Positions 45,779-56,819 of a stretch of DNA of 64,000 nt are shown one piece after another. Each line of letters begins with the position of its first letter. The stretch's first letter is position 1. The DNA is from Isoetes taiwanensis (taxonomy: Eukaryota; Streptophyta; Lycopodiopsida; Isoetales; Isoetaceae). A model generated the notes under the pieces. That model was given only the letters and a program-made list of their open reading frames with translations, was not told the DNA's origin and ran no database searches. The stretch lies in NCBI GenBank assembly GCA_021234155.1, contig JAJEKV010000002.1:30947234-31011233 (forward strand), given 5' to 3'. The position numbers and the translations under genes were made by a program.

Positions 45779-45889
45779 TCCAGAAACTGCCCCATTATCC
45801 TTCCTATGTAATTGAGTGTCCAATTTCTGTTCTCCTTCATTTTGTTCCTTCAAAATTCTTAAAACATGGCACGTGTACTTGTGTGCATT

Positions 45890-46915
45890 TATTACTTATA
45901 AAGCATTTATTGCAGCATTTATTGCGGCCACTTAATAACCTTCTTTGCATTCATTTTTGCATTCATTGATTATATAAAGCATTTATTGCGGTAAACTCGA
46001 ATATTTCGTGATGTTGACGTGATTACATGACACGTGTACAGTGTGCATTCATTGATTGTAAAGCATTTATCGCGGCCCATTAATAACCCTCGAATATTGT
46101 GTGCATTCATTGATTATAAAGCATTTATTGTGGGCATTAATTTCGGATTTGAGGCATTTATGAGCATTTATGGCGAGGAAGATATGAGCATTACCATAGG
46201 ATGACACGCTGCATTCATCGCATTTATGGCGATTTGTGCACTTTGCATTTATTATGCCATTAATACACTTTGCATTTTTTTTTGGCCATTAATACGCTTT
46301 GAATTTATTAATAATTATCAAAGCACCAGCCCTCCGATTAGATTTTGCTTAAACCGCAAAATGCCGTTTTGTTGGTACTTTTACCGGATTTTTCGTAAAA
46401 ATATCCTCTAATTTACCTGGATTTAACAAGGATTTTACTAAATTTTGACCTGAAATTTTGCCTTTCAAGATCTATTAAAGAAACCGGATAATAACAACTT
46501 CAACCGGAATTTCGGGAGGAACCCCCTAATCTGAGCCCCCCGCAAAGACGCATATGTGTGCACTTTGCATTTATTGTAGCCATTAATACCTTTTGCATTT
46601 ATTGCAACCATTAATACGCTTTGCATTTATTGCCATTAATACGCTTTGCATTTATTATGAAGTTATCAAAGCACGCCACATGTGTGCACTTTGCATTTAT
46701 TGCGCTTATTAATACCCTTTGCATTTATTGCGGCCATTAATACGCTTTGCATTTATTGCGGCCATTAATACGCTTTGCATTTATTATGAAAGTTATCAAA
46801 GCACGACATGTGTGCACTTTGCATTTATTAACGGTCATTAATACGCTTTGCATTTATTGCGAATTATCAAAGCACGACATGTGTGCACTTTGCATTTATT
46901 ATGCCATTATTGGCA
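45890..46915. repeat. CTTTGCATTTATT minisatellite
   Basis: The core (C)TTTGCATTTATT, usually followed by GCGGCCATTAATACG, recurs roughly twenty times, interspersed with TTATCAAAGCACGACATGTG blocks. Spacing is about 30-45 bp within clusters. An unrelated 200-bp interruption lies at about 46330-46540. Confidence 0.9.
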
Positions 46916-47102
46916 AATTTTTCTAGAAGATATCAATCCCAATATATATAGAATCTTAATGATATCCATTTTAGGATAATTATGGATATGAAATATATAT
47001 CGAATGATATTAATGATTACATGCGAGTTGCGATATAGGCACTTGGCATAAATATAGCCCTAGATTAGTCATGTGTGTCGATCATCCAACAAAACTCCAT
47101 CT

Positions 47103-47110
47103 TATAAATA
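47103..47110 (+). promoter_or_regulatory. TATA-box-like TATAAATA
   Basis: TATAAATAG precedes AAGGCCTTC in a GC-poor context. It could be the promoter of a transcript or an LTR-type element, but no gene follows directly. Confidence 0.25.
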
Positions 47111-47229
47111 GAAGGCCTTCTTATTGTCTCGACGCATTGAGAGCACTTGAAGAGCTATTGTGAGCACTTCTCTTCTGCTTCACTAATTGCATGCAATCCC
47201 ATTTTGTCCTTCCTATATAAAGCAGTATC

Positions 47230-48600
47230 CAATTTTTGTTCGCACTTAATTTGTTCCTTCAAAATTACGATCGCATGACACGTTGACTTCATAGCATTTA
47301 TAGCAGATTTCTGATAGCTTAAATGTGTCGAGAAGCTACGGATCAACATTTATGGGGGATATGGGGATCTTCATCGGCATTTATGGCAGACAATCATGAC
47401 ACCTATATAATCATTTTTTTTTGTTCTCACACATTACTTGGACGAGACACGTATACATGCTTATTTATTAGGGAGGATTGTGTGACGTCGACATCTCATT
47501 TATTACAGAAGATTGTGGGCTCATTTGTTTGCGCCATTTATGGCTGACAATCATGACACCTATATAATCATTTTTTGTTGTTCTCACACATTACTTGGAT
47601 GAGACACGTATACATGCTTATTTATTAGGGAGGATTGCGTGGACGCCACATCTCATTTATTACGTAAGATTTTGTGGATCTACGACCTTTAGGCATTAAA
47701 TGAAGCCCATGGACCGATTTATTACGTAAGATTTACACGCCTTTGAAAATTACCACAACATGACACGTGTGTAGACTCATTCATTGCATGCATTTATGGC
47801 GCATAATCATGACACCTATATAATCATTTTTTGTTCTCGCACATTTTCTCCCTTCAAAATTACTTGGGCCGAGACACGATACATGCTTATTTATTAGGAG
47901 GATTTTCAATTTTTGTTCGCACTTAATTTGTTCCTTCAAAATTACGATCGCATTTACACGCTGACTTCATAGCATTTATAGCAGATTTTTGATAGCTTAA
48001 ATGTGTCGAGAAGCTACTTGATCAACATTTATGGGGACATGGGGATCCGTGATCAAAGATTTATATGCGACAATCATGACACCTATATAATCATTTTTTT
48101 TCTCACACATTACTTGGGACGGTACACGATACATGCTTATTTATTAGGGAGGATTGTGTGACGTCGACATCTCATTTATTACGTAAGATTGTGGGCTCAT
48201 TTGTTATTTACCATTTATGGCGACAATCATGACACACCTATATAATCATTTTTTTTTTTTGTTTCACACATTACTTGGACGAGACACGATACATGCTTAT
48301 TTATTAGGGAGGATTGCGTGACGCCACATCTCATTTATTACGTAAGATTTTGTGATTGGCGACCTTTAGGCATTAAATGAAGCCCATGGACCGATTTATT
48401 ACGTAAGATTTACACGCCTTGAAAATTACCACAACATGACACGTGTAGACTCATTCATTGCGTGCATTTATGGCGCAATAAATCATGACACCTATATAAT
48501 CATTTTTTTGTTCTCGCACATTTTCTCCCTTCAAAATTACTTGGACGAGACACGTATACATGCTTATTTATTAGGGAGGATTTCGTGACGTTGACACCTC
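47230..48600. repeat. Higher-order tandem repeat, two copies of about 0.68 kb
   Basis: The marker ATCATGACACCTATATAATC occurs at about 47393, 47550, 47807 and again at 48072, 48225 (one insertion) and 48484. The spacing pattern 157/257 is repeated as 153/259, with an offset of about 677 bp. Both large units open with TTTTTGTTCGCACTTAATTT and include ACATGCTTATTTATTAGG and CATCTCATTTATTAC blocks. Thus two large units, each of three sub-repeats, lie head to tail. Confidence 0.95.
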
Positions 48601-48609
48601 ATTTATTAC

Positions 48610-49590
48610 AGTGACGTCGACCTTTAGGCATTAAATGAAGCTGATGGATTGATTTATTGCAAAAGATTTACACGCCATGCCAGTTCCAGGATCTGAAAGC
48701 CCTGTTTCCTTCATGGTTTCTCTTCTTGGGAGTGATTTCGCAAGATCTCAGATGTTCTACTTAATTCAAGCAAAAGATATTGTCTTTCAGAATTGACAGC
48801 AGTATTTTGAAATGGATTCGACTTGGATTTAGCAAAGATTTAGTTGGATCTAGCTTGGATCAAAGCAGAACTGTCATGCTGTAAATTGTTTCATGCAAAT
48901 CTAAGCTTAAAATTGAGGCATTTCAAGGTTGATCCTTCAGGCGGATCTGGCTGCAATTGCCAGCTTGGCGACGCGCAAAAGTTTGCTTTGCCGGCTGGCG
49001 ACGCACTGGCAATTTACTACATCAAACACCTTCCGGCTAGAAGAGTCAGAGCAAGCAAAAATAGCAACCTGTGCTACAATTCGGCACTCTGTAGTTGCTT
49101 CGTACACCAGCATAGGCATGAGCAATGCAATTACTTTAACTTTCACATGTCTAGAACTGGCATTGTTTTAACTTAACAATATTCAGTGGAGAGAAAAAGG
49201 CCGCCGCGATAAATTTCTTGTAATTATATGTTAGAGATATAGACTAAGTAGGCCAATAGATTTCCTCTTCAAGGTTGTGGTCACTTTAAACCTCAGAAAA
49301 CAAATACGAAAGTTTAAAGTGGCCTCGGCTACAAGGATGGTCGCCTAGCCGACCCTTGATTTAGGGCTCTTCTTTTGATATCGCAGTAGACCTCTGAATT
49401 ATGATCGTAAGTCTTGATCAGATTGTTTGTTACCTTGTAAATCTATTGAGGATCTAGCTTAAAATTTGATGGCGTGAAGGAACATGATCAAGTAGAAAAC
49501 AGCTTCATTTTTTGGTTGGCCAGAGTAATTCCTTTTAAATTCTGTCAGAAGCGGTTTCTTTGAGGTCCTGCGTGATAGAACAAGAATATC
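48610..49590. other. No gene recognised; upstream of the Kelch gene
   Basis: A frame at 48929-49171 (80 codons) has no recognisable domain. The DCD domain that precedes the coiled coil in some plant Kelch proteins of this type was not seen here; if it exists it must lie further upstream or be lost. Confidence 0.35.
49198..49233 (-). repeat. TACAAG...GCGGCGGC motif, copy 3 (inverted)
   Basis: On the minus strand it reads TACAAGAAATTTATCGCGGC then GGCC, in opposite orientation to the motifs at 38752 and 41498. The hairpin arm is missing. Confidence 0.6.
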
Positions 49591-49602
49591 ACTTTGAGCA
49601 AA

Positions 49603-52254
49603 ATGTTGGCCAACGGAGACAAGCAAAGAGAGGTATCCGTCTTGGAAAAGTTACGAAATATCGAACTGTCATCCAACAAAAATGTGGGGCAGCAGTCCCG
49701 AACAGTGCCTGCTGTATCTAGTAAACCGGGCATTAGTGAATGGGAAAAGTTGGCTAGAGAACGCAGCATAAAGGAGCAGCAAATGCTGAAGGAAGAGCGT
49801 GAGAGACTGCGCATTACGCTGCAAGCTGTGGACTCCTCTGTTGCAACAACTGTTCAAAAGAATTTGGAGATTTGTGCCACTGGGATAGCTCAGGTGTATA
49901 GTTATTCTTTCCTCTCTGGTTCTAATTATTGGTCTTATACCAAATATCTCTAACTTGGGATGTTGGAATTTCTCTAAGATGCGCCAAGATGCAGTTGAAT
50001 TAAGGAGGATAATGGAAGAAGCACGTTCAATGACTAAGCAGCTTGAGGATTTCGAAACACTCCAAGAAGAAAATGCCATATTAGAGAGCTCACAAGTAAG
50101 TTATAATCTACAGATCTACTTGGCTTGTTTCAAGATAGAAGGAAATCTTGGCAGGAATTATTGTCCTTTTGCCAATTGAAGCGGATTGGCAAGTATTAGC
50201 AGTTTGTGTTTGTTTAATAGAAGTGTTTGCAAATTCAAACGGTAATTTTAGAATCAAAATGAACAAGAGATAATATGAAGTTTCCGTAGTCCCTAGCCCG
50301 TACGTTTATTCTCTTGTTTCGTAAATTGTCTAGTTCCGTATTTGGTCTTGATAATGTCATTGAGCAGAAGTCTAGATTTTGAAGGTCTATTTTCATCCAT
50401 GAGGGAGGTAGTAACTATTTGTCAAATGATTTGATATCATCCTTCACCCATGGTATATGTCTCTCTCTTAACTTGAGGCCATCCCTCACCCATGGTTGCT
50501 GTCTCTGTCTTAACTGGAGTAAGAAACTGTTCCATCTCATAGTTTTTTGTTCATATGGCAAATGATCGAGTTAGCAATGCCAAAGCATTTCCGTATTATC
50601 AGAGCAGATAATAGCCCATCTCTTTTGGGAAATTGTGCAGAGAGCTATGGCTTCTGACATTCAGGCCTTAAAAGGAGAAGTGAACGAGCTTAAATTGCAA
50701 GTCAAGTTCCTCACACAAAACAGAGAGGTATCTAATACAAAGCTAGGGGGAAGCCATCAATTGGAAAATTTAGCCGTCTCAGAAACTGGGCCACAAGTCT
50801 ATATAATGGGCGGTTTTAATGGTGAAATGTGGATGAAAACTGTGGACACGTATTCCCCAGTGAAAGGATCTTTAAGATCAGTTTCATCAATGAGCTGTCC
50901 TCGTTCTTATGCTGCTGCAAGTGTATTAGATGGCAGAATATTTGTATTTGGTGGGGGGAATGGAACACTTTGGTATGACTCAGGTACAGATGTTATTTGA
51001 TGTTCTGCAGAATTTAGGTTGCATTATGGTACCATATTGTGACTTACTGGTATGTTTTAGTTGAATATTATGACCCGCTGAAAGAGAGGTGGACGGGATG
51101 TGCTCCCATGAGGCAAAAACGTGGAAGTTTGGGTGGAGCAACACTAGGCGATCGAATTTTTGCTATAGGAGGTGGAGATGGCAAGTCTACATTCCAGGAA
51201 GTCGAAAAGCTATGACACTGAACTAGGCACATGGATCCCGTCTACTGACATGCTTGAGCAGGTATGCTATGGTCTATGCATGATTTTGGCTGGCAGTCTA
51301 GTCAATAAGTAGTTGACTTAGTCTTCTATTGCAGAGGTTTTGTGTTGCTGTTGCTGAACTTGGAGGGGCACTGTACGCCATGGGTGGTTTTGATGGGAAC
51401 TGTTACTTGAAGTAAGTCTGTTTTCAGCTGCAGCTCTTAATATTGGGGAGTATAATTACATGATGTGTTTGTTGGCATATTATTTTAGGACAGTGGAACG
51501 TTTTGATCCTCGAGAAGCACTTTGGACAAGGGTTTCATCAATGAAATCAAAGCGGGGCAGTCACTCTGCTGCAGTTTTGAATGGGAAGTTGTAAGTGTTT
51601 TATAGAATAAAATATGAGCTTGTATATTGTGATTTCGGTACATTTAGCAGCTGGAGGAAGGAAAGATTGAGAGATCAATGGTTAAGAGTACTAAACAGCT
51701 TATGTGGACCAGATATGCCGTTGGAGGTTTTGATGGTGAATCGTTTTTGGATGCTGTGGAAGTCTATGACCCTCGAGTTGAAAGATGGGAGTTGGTTAGT
51801 TACCTGAAAATGCTTTTTTGTTTCTATACATTTAGGTACATTGTGAATGGGACCTTACATGTGCATGCACGACATTTTAAATACCATGTTATTTTTAATT
51901 AATCATTGTACCTATTCTGCTGTAAGATTTTTCTGGGCCATAAGGTTGCATGTTTAACCACCATGAAATATTCTTGCAGATACGGCCAATGAATAGCAAA
52001 CGAGCATATGGTACTGCTGTTGTATTAGGAGATGCTATCTATGTTATTGGAGGCTTGAATGGCCCAAATTTGTGTGATTCCATTGTGGGTAGAGTGTTCT
52101 TATTTGGGCATGATGCATTATTTCCTCCACTTCTTGTTAATGTTTTTGGCGTAAGATAATGCAGATGGAGCGTTATAAAGAGTCCAATGCGTGGGAGGTG
52201 ATTGGCCTTGAAGGCCTTGGAAAGCGGAGTTTTTTGGCAGCTGCTGTACTGTAA
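49603..52254 (+). CDS. Kelch-repeat protein with N-terminal coiled coil (IVNS1ABP-like), nine exons
   Basis: Exons: 49603 (or earlier)-49893, 49979-50095, 50641-50983, 51061-51261, 51335-51411, 51489-51590, 51713-51794, 51980-52084, 52165-52254, all with GT-AG borders. Together they give about 468 residues if one extra base in exon 4 is discounted. The N-terminal 170 residues form a charged coiled coil (KLARERSIKEQQMLKEERER; RRIMEEARSMTKQLEDFETL; LKGEVNELKLQVKFLT). Six Kelch blades follow, each with G-G and Y/W landmarks: VYIMGGFNGEMW, FVFGGGNGTLW, FAIGGGDGKST, YAMGGFDGNCY, YAVGGFDGES, YVIGGLNGP. Kelch propellers bind partner proteins; related plant proteins carry an N-terminal DCD domain, not found here. 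The A-run at about 51208 (GTCGAAAAGC) holds one base too many, shifting into a stop. It is either a sequencing error or a null allele; the other eight exons look maintained. Confidence 0.85.
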
Positions 52255-55200
52255 ACTGCGATGGAGCGTTCAGAGGTCTCTGCCCATTATACTCTTAGCG
52301 AGAAACATTCACTAATTAATTTTTGGATTAGTGATCGTAGGAGGCATATATTGGTCTCTTTGATTTTTTAATGTGTTCCACGTCTGGGCAATGGTAGATG
52401 GTAATGGCAGACCTTTAGGACAGTTATTAACACTAAATTGTCATTCTATGCTCATTCATTCATCCAACATTGTCATTCTTGTGCCTGCATCATTGCCCGC
52501 CACTATTATTGGCAAGGGCCCTGAAACTTCCAATGTATCTTGTTTGTAAATGTTGAGACCACAACCATACCAGGGTTCCTTTCAGTCATTTTGATGGGTT
52601 TTCCCAATAGTTTTTCTTTCAATGTTTAGGAAGCATTTTGGCATGAAAGAATCAATGATGGCAACAATCTCATTAACCCTTTTAATTTTTGTATCTATTT
52701 GGCAGGATCTGGAAAATGCACAAGTACACCATTATTGAAAATATTTTGCTGCCAATCTTGTAAGTGCTGTGTCAGAGGGTTATATTTGTAGGTATATCCA
52801 AAAGGTCTTTGTAGTGGAGTTCTGTTTAGTGATTGCTAAGCAATGCAGTGTGACAAGAAGGGAAGTAAGTTGCCATGCATTGTATAACCTGTTTGACATA
52901 CATTTTACCTTGCAGGTGGCCTTAGGATAGCTACCTGGAGAAGAAAACCATGTCAGCTGCACACTACAAATCTATAGATCTCTAATTCATCATTCATGTT
53001 AAATTTTTGCAGTACAGATGTTGTAACTAGGAAAACTTAGTTTTTTGTAAAATCAACCCAGTTTCTTCTTGTTTGTTACAAAAATATGCAAGAGCCTTAA
53101 GATTTGATGCTAAGGTTAGGATTGAATTGTGGAACTGCCATTCCCATGCGGCAAAATTTCCCATTTGTAGCACTAAAACAAGCAAGAGCTCCATTAGCTA
53201 GGATTGAATTGTGGAACTGCTGCTGCCGGGCGGCAAAATTTCCGTTTGTAGCCCTAAAACAAGCAAGAGCTCCATTAGCCCCATCATCAAGGTTGATTTT
53301 GCTCATTTTTTCTTGGGGAGATTACCAAACTCCCTACAAGTTTTGATGATTATAATGTTTTAGGATTGCTATTCGCCCTAATCTTTATCTTATAAGGTTT
53401 TGTTTTAAGTCTGTAATGCATCACACCCTAAATTGGGCGGCTAAGATGATCCGATGACAACCAATGGCCAAGATTTTTTTGTATTAAAGAAAAGGGCCGT
53501 CCGCCCTTTCAGACCTCCGCCCTCTTGTTGAAGTTGAGGTTATAGAGGCCATAGTCGACTTCCTTTTTAGGACGCTCTCCACTAATGGTAGTTCAATGAT
53601 CTGCTATAAGTCGCATAGTTTTTTTAGTTTTTCATTTTGTTTATCTTCTCATAGTGGCCTCATAGTTTTCCAATTTTTCTTTTTTGTTTACCTTCTCACA
53701 GTGCCTACATGATGCACGATTGTGAATGCCACATCGATGTAACACCAGGGTTAGAGAAGGGTTGGGAACATGGAATAAAGATCCGTTTTAAAGTTCTCAA
53801 TCATTTTATGGATTCCTCCCAACAATTTGGCGAATATCTCCTTATTTCGGAGCACAGAAGGCATCTCAATGTTTCCATTGCCTTTAATTTTTTTCAAGGT
53901 TTGGCAATCTTTAACATTAGAAAGACCCAATTCTTGCTCTAAATCTCTGCTTTTTCCACTAATTCATCATGTCAGCTAGTTGGAGAGGCTTACAACCTAT
54001 TCAAATTCATAATGATTTCACTTGCAAATCTACAACAATTAAAGCATTATATGACTTCAGGTTAAAGGAAGAATTTGTCATTGAAGTTGGAATCGTAAAA
54101 CTTAGTGTGATTGTTTAGGGTCGGGCTTTGTTGTTCAATTTACCCGCTATCTTTCTTTTATGGTAGCTGGCACTTTTCTCACAAGCTATGCCATCCTCCT
54201 TTATAACCAACTTCTTTGACTGCCTCTTTTGTATTATCGATGACTTCTTTCCGTAGATAAATTCAGCCAAGTTCAGGGAATCTTAACTGGAACTTCTTAT
54301 TATTCCTGCAGGTTGTTATTCATACAGGTTGAATATGCTCAAGTAACGCCTTTGACTGGTGGAGAAACATGTTGATTGCTCTTAAGGGCCAACATGGCTG
54401 CCGAATAGGAAGGTTAGATGCACATTTTTCTCGCTTTTCAATTTGTTTTGGCAAACGCTTAGAAGAAAGTGCTGAAAAATAAAACACAGGAAATGCCCTA
54501 CTTGAACATCTACTATTTGGTGCCCGAGAATACCTGAGTATAAATGGTGGAAAATACTGCTTCTGATGTAGAACTATTGCAATCATTATGTTCTAACTCC
54601 AATACACAGTCCTTCAGCAGCATCTATAATATCTAAACGTTTATTCCTTTGTTTGTTTTCACTACTGCATGGAGGGCAATTGCATTTCATGTGCATCAGG
54701 CATTATTTGAATATATTTTAATTTTATTTAGATTGGTTTCAATTTGGGCGCCTGCATATTTGCAGTTTGTTGGTGGCTATGATCACTTCAGAGTATGCAC
54801 AACTTTGAGGAGCTTCAGAGTAGCGCATGTAAATGCTAAAGCCTGCAAAATAAAGGAAATGTACATAAGCCATTGCTGCAGCTGGATGTGGAGTGTATTG
54901 GCAGAAATTAGAAGAAAAGTGATGGCTCAGCCAAACATTGACATCTAGATAAAGCACAATTTCATTAAAACGAGAAATTTCGTGATTCCAATTAGGGACA
55001 AAATTGTTTTTTAGTCCATTTTATGACCATTTTTGAGCAATTATGGCGCCATTAAGCTAAAATATGTATCTTAAGTGCCATTTATTGACGCCATTAAAAA
55101 TACTAACAGTGCATATAATGGAGCTAAAGAAATATTAGATTACAAAATCAGTAAAATTTGTATATTCATTGATTTGCATATCCATAAATTTGCCACACCA

Positions 55201-55268
55201 AGCTAGGACTTGGAAGAGAGAGCCTGTAAACAAAAGTATTATTGTACAATTTACATTTCTATTTCTGG
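52255..55268. other. Downstream of the Kelch gene; no further gene recognised
   Basis: The 3' untranslated region probably extends several hundred bases. Isolated short frames (for example 54649-54948) have no domain. An 82-bp tandem duplication is listed separately. Confidence 0.4.
53118..53281 (+). repeat. Tandem duplication, 82-bp unit
   Basis: AGGATTGAATTGTGGAACTG ... ACAAGCAAGAGCTCCATTAG is repeated with several substitutions (GCCATTCCCATGCGG versus GCTGCTGCCGGGCGG), so the event is older than the duplication at 44788. Confidence 0.9.
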
Positions 55269-56814
55269 AGAGAATTTCGTCTATTCAGCAGGATCAGGTT
55301 CCCCAGCGCCAGTGCCATGGCTGGATGAAGCGCCCATAGGATCTCCTCGAAAGGTCTCGAACCCCGTGGCAATGAAATTGGGATCAGTTAGAATGTCCAG
55401 ATTGAATTCTGTATTCTTGATCACATCATAATCAACATCGGGTTCCTCTTCAGGTATCACATGACTTGATGGATCTACGGCTTCTTCAACAACAGCCCTT
55501 GTTTCTCTGTCACAGGAACTGCAGCGATGATAGGATTCAGGACGCGGTCAAGCCTACTAAGAATGCCTTGTAGGCATTGCCGCTTAGCCGGGTCACTTTC
55601 AAACACAATATAAAATCTCTTATGGATCAAAGCAGCCCGGCCAAACGAACCGCAGGAGAAGTAATCAACACTCCTATTCCTGGTAGTACCAGCTTCTGCA
55701 CGAGATAAGAGCGTGTGGCAGGCCCCAGCTGGTTTCTCATGATTACGTCCCCTGGCAAGCCTTGCCAGCTGTACCTGAATCTGCTGTTGAAGAGTTTCTG
55801 AGCCATAGCATTGCTCTCCCCGTCTGCCTCTTCTTTATTACGTGCTGGAATTGGTGGCAGTTCTTGAGGATGACTGGCAAACAAGAATCTGAGATCAATA
55901 TCATCGATGAAGCATCGCTAGGGCTGAATTTTTGTGACGATACTAGTGCATAGGACTCCCCCCCGGAGGCAAAGCGGATTCTTGTATTCGCCTTCATATA
56001 TGCCAATAAAACTCGACCCGAGTCCGTGTTATCCAAAGACAGATGAAATCAAAAATTATGCTCGCCTTGCAAAGCACACTATCCAGAAAGAATCAGCTGT
56101 GGTGTTCTTTACAGCTGTATTAAAAAAATTAGATAGTGTGGTTGTGTCCCACATTGGACTTATGCCTCTAGTGTCCAAAACTATCAAGGATACTGGTACA
56201 GGAGTGCATACAACTTGCCCTCTGCTATCTGTTAGTTCAACTTCGCAACGGAAGTCTTCAGTATCCTCTCTCTGCAAGACATCATTACGTATAAATCTCG
56301 CCAAGGCAGGTGGCACGTTACCCTAAACTCCTTCCTTGGTCACTCCGTCTGTTACCCACTTACTATGCAAAGTGGCCATGGAAATCAAGTCAGCATCGTC
56401 AAAGCCCGCCACGACAGTACTGAAATCTGTGAAGGATGTATACTTCTTCGGGAAATTATCCTTCACATATTCCCAAATCTCCTTCTTCAAGAAGGCTATA
56501 GATCTTAGTGTCTTTGCCCTTGTCTTGAAGAATTGTTCACCTTTATAATCATTTGTGACCTTCACGTAGGTCTTCCCATCCAGCACTTCCTGGAACAAAA
56601 TCCGGCAGTCTTCATAATCGAGACCTCTCATGCATCTCAGGTAGGTCTGACTGAAGTAATCACTGTCTTTTGCCCAGGTACAGATTATAATTTGTCCCTT
56701 GTTATCTTTTAGCTTGCTAGCCTTCCACAAGTTCCATAGGGGCAGAAATAGCTGAAAAATATCTTCAGGCATGAAGACCCAGTTGTTGAAATCTTTCGGT
56801 TGCTTACCACGCAT
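55269..56814 (-). pseudogene. Unidentified intronless ORF, about 515 codons, interrupted
   Basis: The minus strand opens with MRGKQPKDFNNWVFMPEDIF at 56814 and reads openly for 163 codons to a single in-frame TAG (56323-56325). The same frame then continues to about 56056 (PPALARFIRNDVLQREDTED; TPVPVSLIVLDTRG; TADSFWIVCFARRA). After frame changes it resumes as DNTDSGRVLLAYMKANTRIR and then FASHPQELPPIPARNKEEAD, NSRFRYSWQGLPGDVIMRNQ, RFYIVFESDPAKRQCLQGIL, and ends in an acidic tail (PEEEPDVDYDVIKN ... GTGAGEPDPAE-stop near 55269). No introns are needed, which is unlike nearby host genes. No domain was recognised. Possibilities are an old integrated viral structural gene, a transposon ORF, or a retrocopied host gene. 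At least one stop and two frameshifts show it is not translated in full. Confidence 0.5.
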
Positions 56815-56819
56815 GCTTT

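Noticed and set aside
56006-56030. Another copy of the GAGTCCGTGTT palindrome
   Set aside because: Only one arm resembles the array motif and it lies in the coding-like sequence of the unidentified ORF; likely coincidence.
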